From the NCBI GenBank assembly GCA_000697475.1, contig JNEU01000631.1, positions 1 through 59,879 on the forward strand: DNA of 59,879 nt, written 5' to 3'. Origin of the DNA: Lichtheimia corymbifera B2541. Taxonomy: Eukaryota; Mucoromycota; Mucoromycetes; Mucorales; Lichtheimiaceae. The position numbers and the translations under genes were made by a program. Positions 58,760 through 59,879 of the stretch are shown piece by piece. The notes under the pieces were generated by a model, which was given only the letters and a program-made list of their open reading frames with translations, did not search any database and was not told the origin of the DNA. The stretch's first letter is position 1. Each line of letters opens with the position of its first letter.

Positions 58760-59349
58760 AGTATCATGCAAATGAGTTGTGTTGCACAAACACGTCCCTC
58801 TCTATCTTTGGCTCTATCAGCATCTACCTACTTGACAATGAACAAACACCACTTGTCATATAGCATCACGCTTATATCATATATAAAACATAAAGGTGCC
58901 TGTATCTCTAAACTTTACAATGAAACGTGGGCCCTTCAATCGAACAAAGTTGCGCGGCTGGGTCAAGCGCACCTTGTGTAGAAGTTTCACGATCGTCGTG
59001 GCCATTCTCAGATTCACCCAATGTCACCACCAGCCAAAGTGAATTGGGTCGACCTCTTGAATTTTTTTTTTGACGATGCTGGTAGTGAATCAGAGAATGA
59101 CCACGACGATTGTGAAACTTCTACACAAGGTGCGCTACACCCAGACGAGCAACTTTGTTCGATTGAAGACCCCACGTTTCATTGTAGAATTTAGAGATAC
59201 AGGCACCTTTATGTTTTACATATGATATAAGCGTGATGCTATATGGTAAGTGGTGTGGTGTTTGTTCATTGTCAAGAAGCTTGACACTAATAGAGCGGAA
59301 GTTGCGCCGGGGCGAGCTTGTGTAACACAGCTCATTTGCATGATACTTA
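58759..59349. repeat. long imperfect palindrome (hairpin with ~260-bp arms)
   Basis: Left arm about 58759-59016 and right arm about 59083-59349 are reverse complements, roughly 90% in the blocks I compared by eye, with a spacer of about 66 bp. Matching landmarks from outside in are AAGTATCATGCAAATGAG, TTGACAATGAAC, GCATCACGCTTATATCA, CAATCGAACAAAGTTG, GCGCACCTTGTGTAGAAG and CACGACGAT. The ~80-bp array unit occurs once in each arm (58909-58989 reversed, 59113-59192 direct). No gene is supported within it. Confidence 0.85.
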
Positions 59350-59723
59350 GGGAGTATCAGACACCGCTTTGGCTGGGTCACTGACCCAGGTCACGGGCTT
59401 GGGGGTGACCTTGATTCACGTACCAATTTTTCAGTTCCAGTAAACGATCGATTGGCCATCTTCCACCATGTTTCTGCTCCTGTGGTTTGAGTAGCCAACT
59501 CAACCACCACCACCTCAGTGGTGTACCTCTTTTTCTTTGCTCTCTTCTCAGCAACAACCATCCCCATTGGAAACATAGATCTCTTGTGACGAATCTTGTG
59601 GTAAGTGGTGGCATTGCCTACGTCAATGGTTTGGGTGTCATGGCGACAGGTCTCTTAGTAGCTTTGTTCGACCATTCGCTTACTTTACGCTGCCATGTAG
59701 AATATCGATCATCCATTATCAAT
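59350..59723. other. flank of the palindrome with a possible coding remnant
   Basis: A minus-strand frame reads TIDVGNATTYHKIRHKRSMF and continues to a stop near 59391 (ending RESRSPPSP). It has ordinary composition, a KRAKKKR basic run and no known family. It may be a remnant of the element that carried the palindrome. Not supported as a gene. Confidence 0.2.
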
Positions 59724-59769
59724 ATGCCTCGTGTATCTGCTCGTTCCCGTTTCAATGCTCATCGATCCA

Positions 59770-59801
<32 letters not shown>

Positions 59802-59879
59802 TCATCATCCACTATCAGCAACGCAATCCGTGAACAAGAAATTAAGTTGAAAGCTCTCGCATCGAAAGAAAAAGCCAGG
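59724..59879 (+). CDS. 5' end of an unrecognised gene, cut by the window edge
   Basis: An ATG at 59724 opens a frame of at least 52 codons to the window edge. It begins MPRVSARSRFNAHRS, then has a Pro run, a Ser run coded by a TCA repeat, and a charged helix-like part (TISNAIREQEIKLKALASKEK). The start resembles N-termini of fungal transposases or nuclear proteins, but too little is visible to call a family. Confidence 0.4.

Overview
This window is eukaryotic nuclear DNA from a filamentous fungus, most likely an early-diverging Mucoromycota species (Mucorales-like; the placement is inference). Genes are broken by many 50-75 nt GT-AG introns with ordinary fungal splice signals. The proteins are fungal or general eukaryotic types: NAD-dependent isocitrate dehydrogenase, MED22, LSm5, Rap/Rsr1 GTPase, tropomyosin, UBL3, caleosin and PP2C. 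I saw no tRNA, rRNA, CRISPR array or viral gene.

Layout, left to right. From 0.8 to 10 kb lie LCL3-type nuclease, TOE1-type deadenylase, LSm5, Rsr1/Rap GTPase, tropomyosin, UBL3, a small unrecognised Cys-rich ORF and a membrane-anchored aldehyde dehydrogenase. From 10.5 to 21.2 kb lie a PP2C phosphatase, a caleosin with a very long repeat-bearing tail, a C2 plus class 3 lipase (diacylglycerol lipase-like) and an RraA-family lyase. From 22.9 to 32.3 kb lie a Myb/SANT protein, a 2.8-kb gene-poor stretch, PUS7, a GPI-anchored Ser/Thr-rich wall protein and MED22. From 32.4 to 45.9 kb lie a mitochondrial ABC half-transporter, IDH1, an O-fucosyltransferase-like Golgi protein, a DH-PH RhoGEF and complex I subunit NDUFA6. 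From 46.2 to 55.3 kb lie an F-box protein, GTP cyclohydrolase I, a CUE-like orphan protein and an HMG-box protein.

The genes are mostly independent housekeeping loci rather than one pathway. Loose themes are mitochondrial metabolism (IDH1, NDUFA6, ABC half-transporter, LCL3), lipid metabolism (caleosin, lipase, ALDH), RNA processing (TOE1, LSm5, PUS7) and polarity/cytoskeleton (Rsr1, tropomyosin, RhoGEF). Several neighbours are divergent pairs sharing a promoter or convergent pairs with very close stop codons.

From about 53 kb to the right edge the character changes. There are dispersed inverted copies of a repeat, a duplicated segment with a RuvC-I-like IVGIDPG motif, a frameshifted gene relic, a higher-order tandem array of an ~80-bp unit, and a long imperfect palindrome able to form a hairpin with arms of about 260 bp that contains the same unit. 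This repeat complex and the caleosin-tail architecture are the least familiar parts of the window. Exon joins were worked out by eye from splice motifs and protein family similarity.
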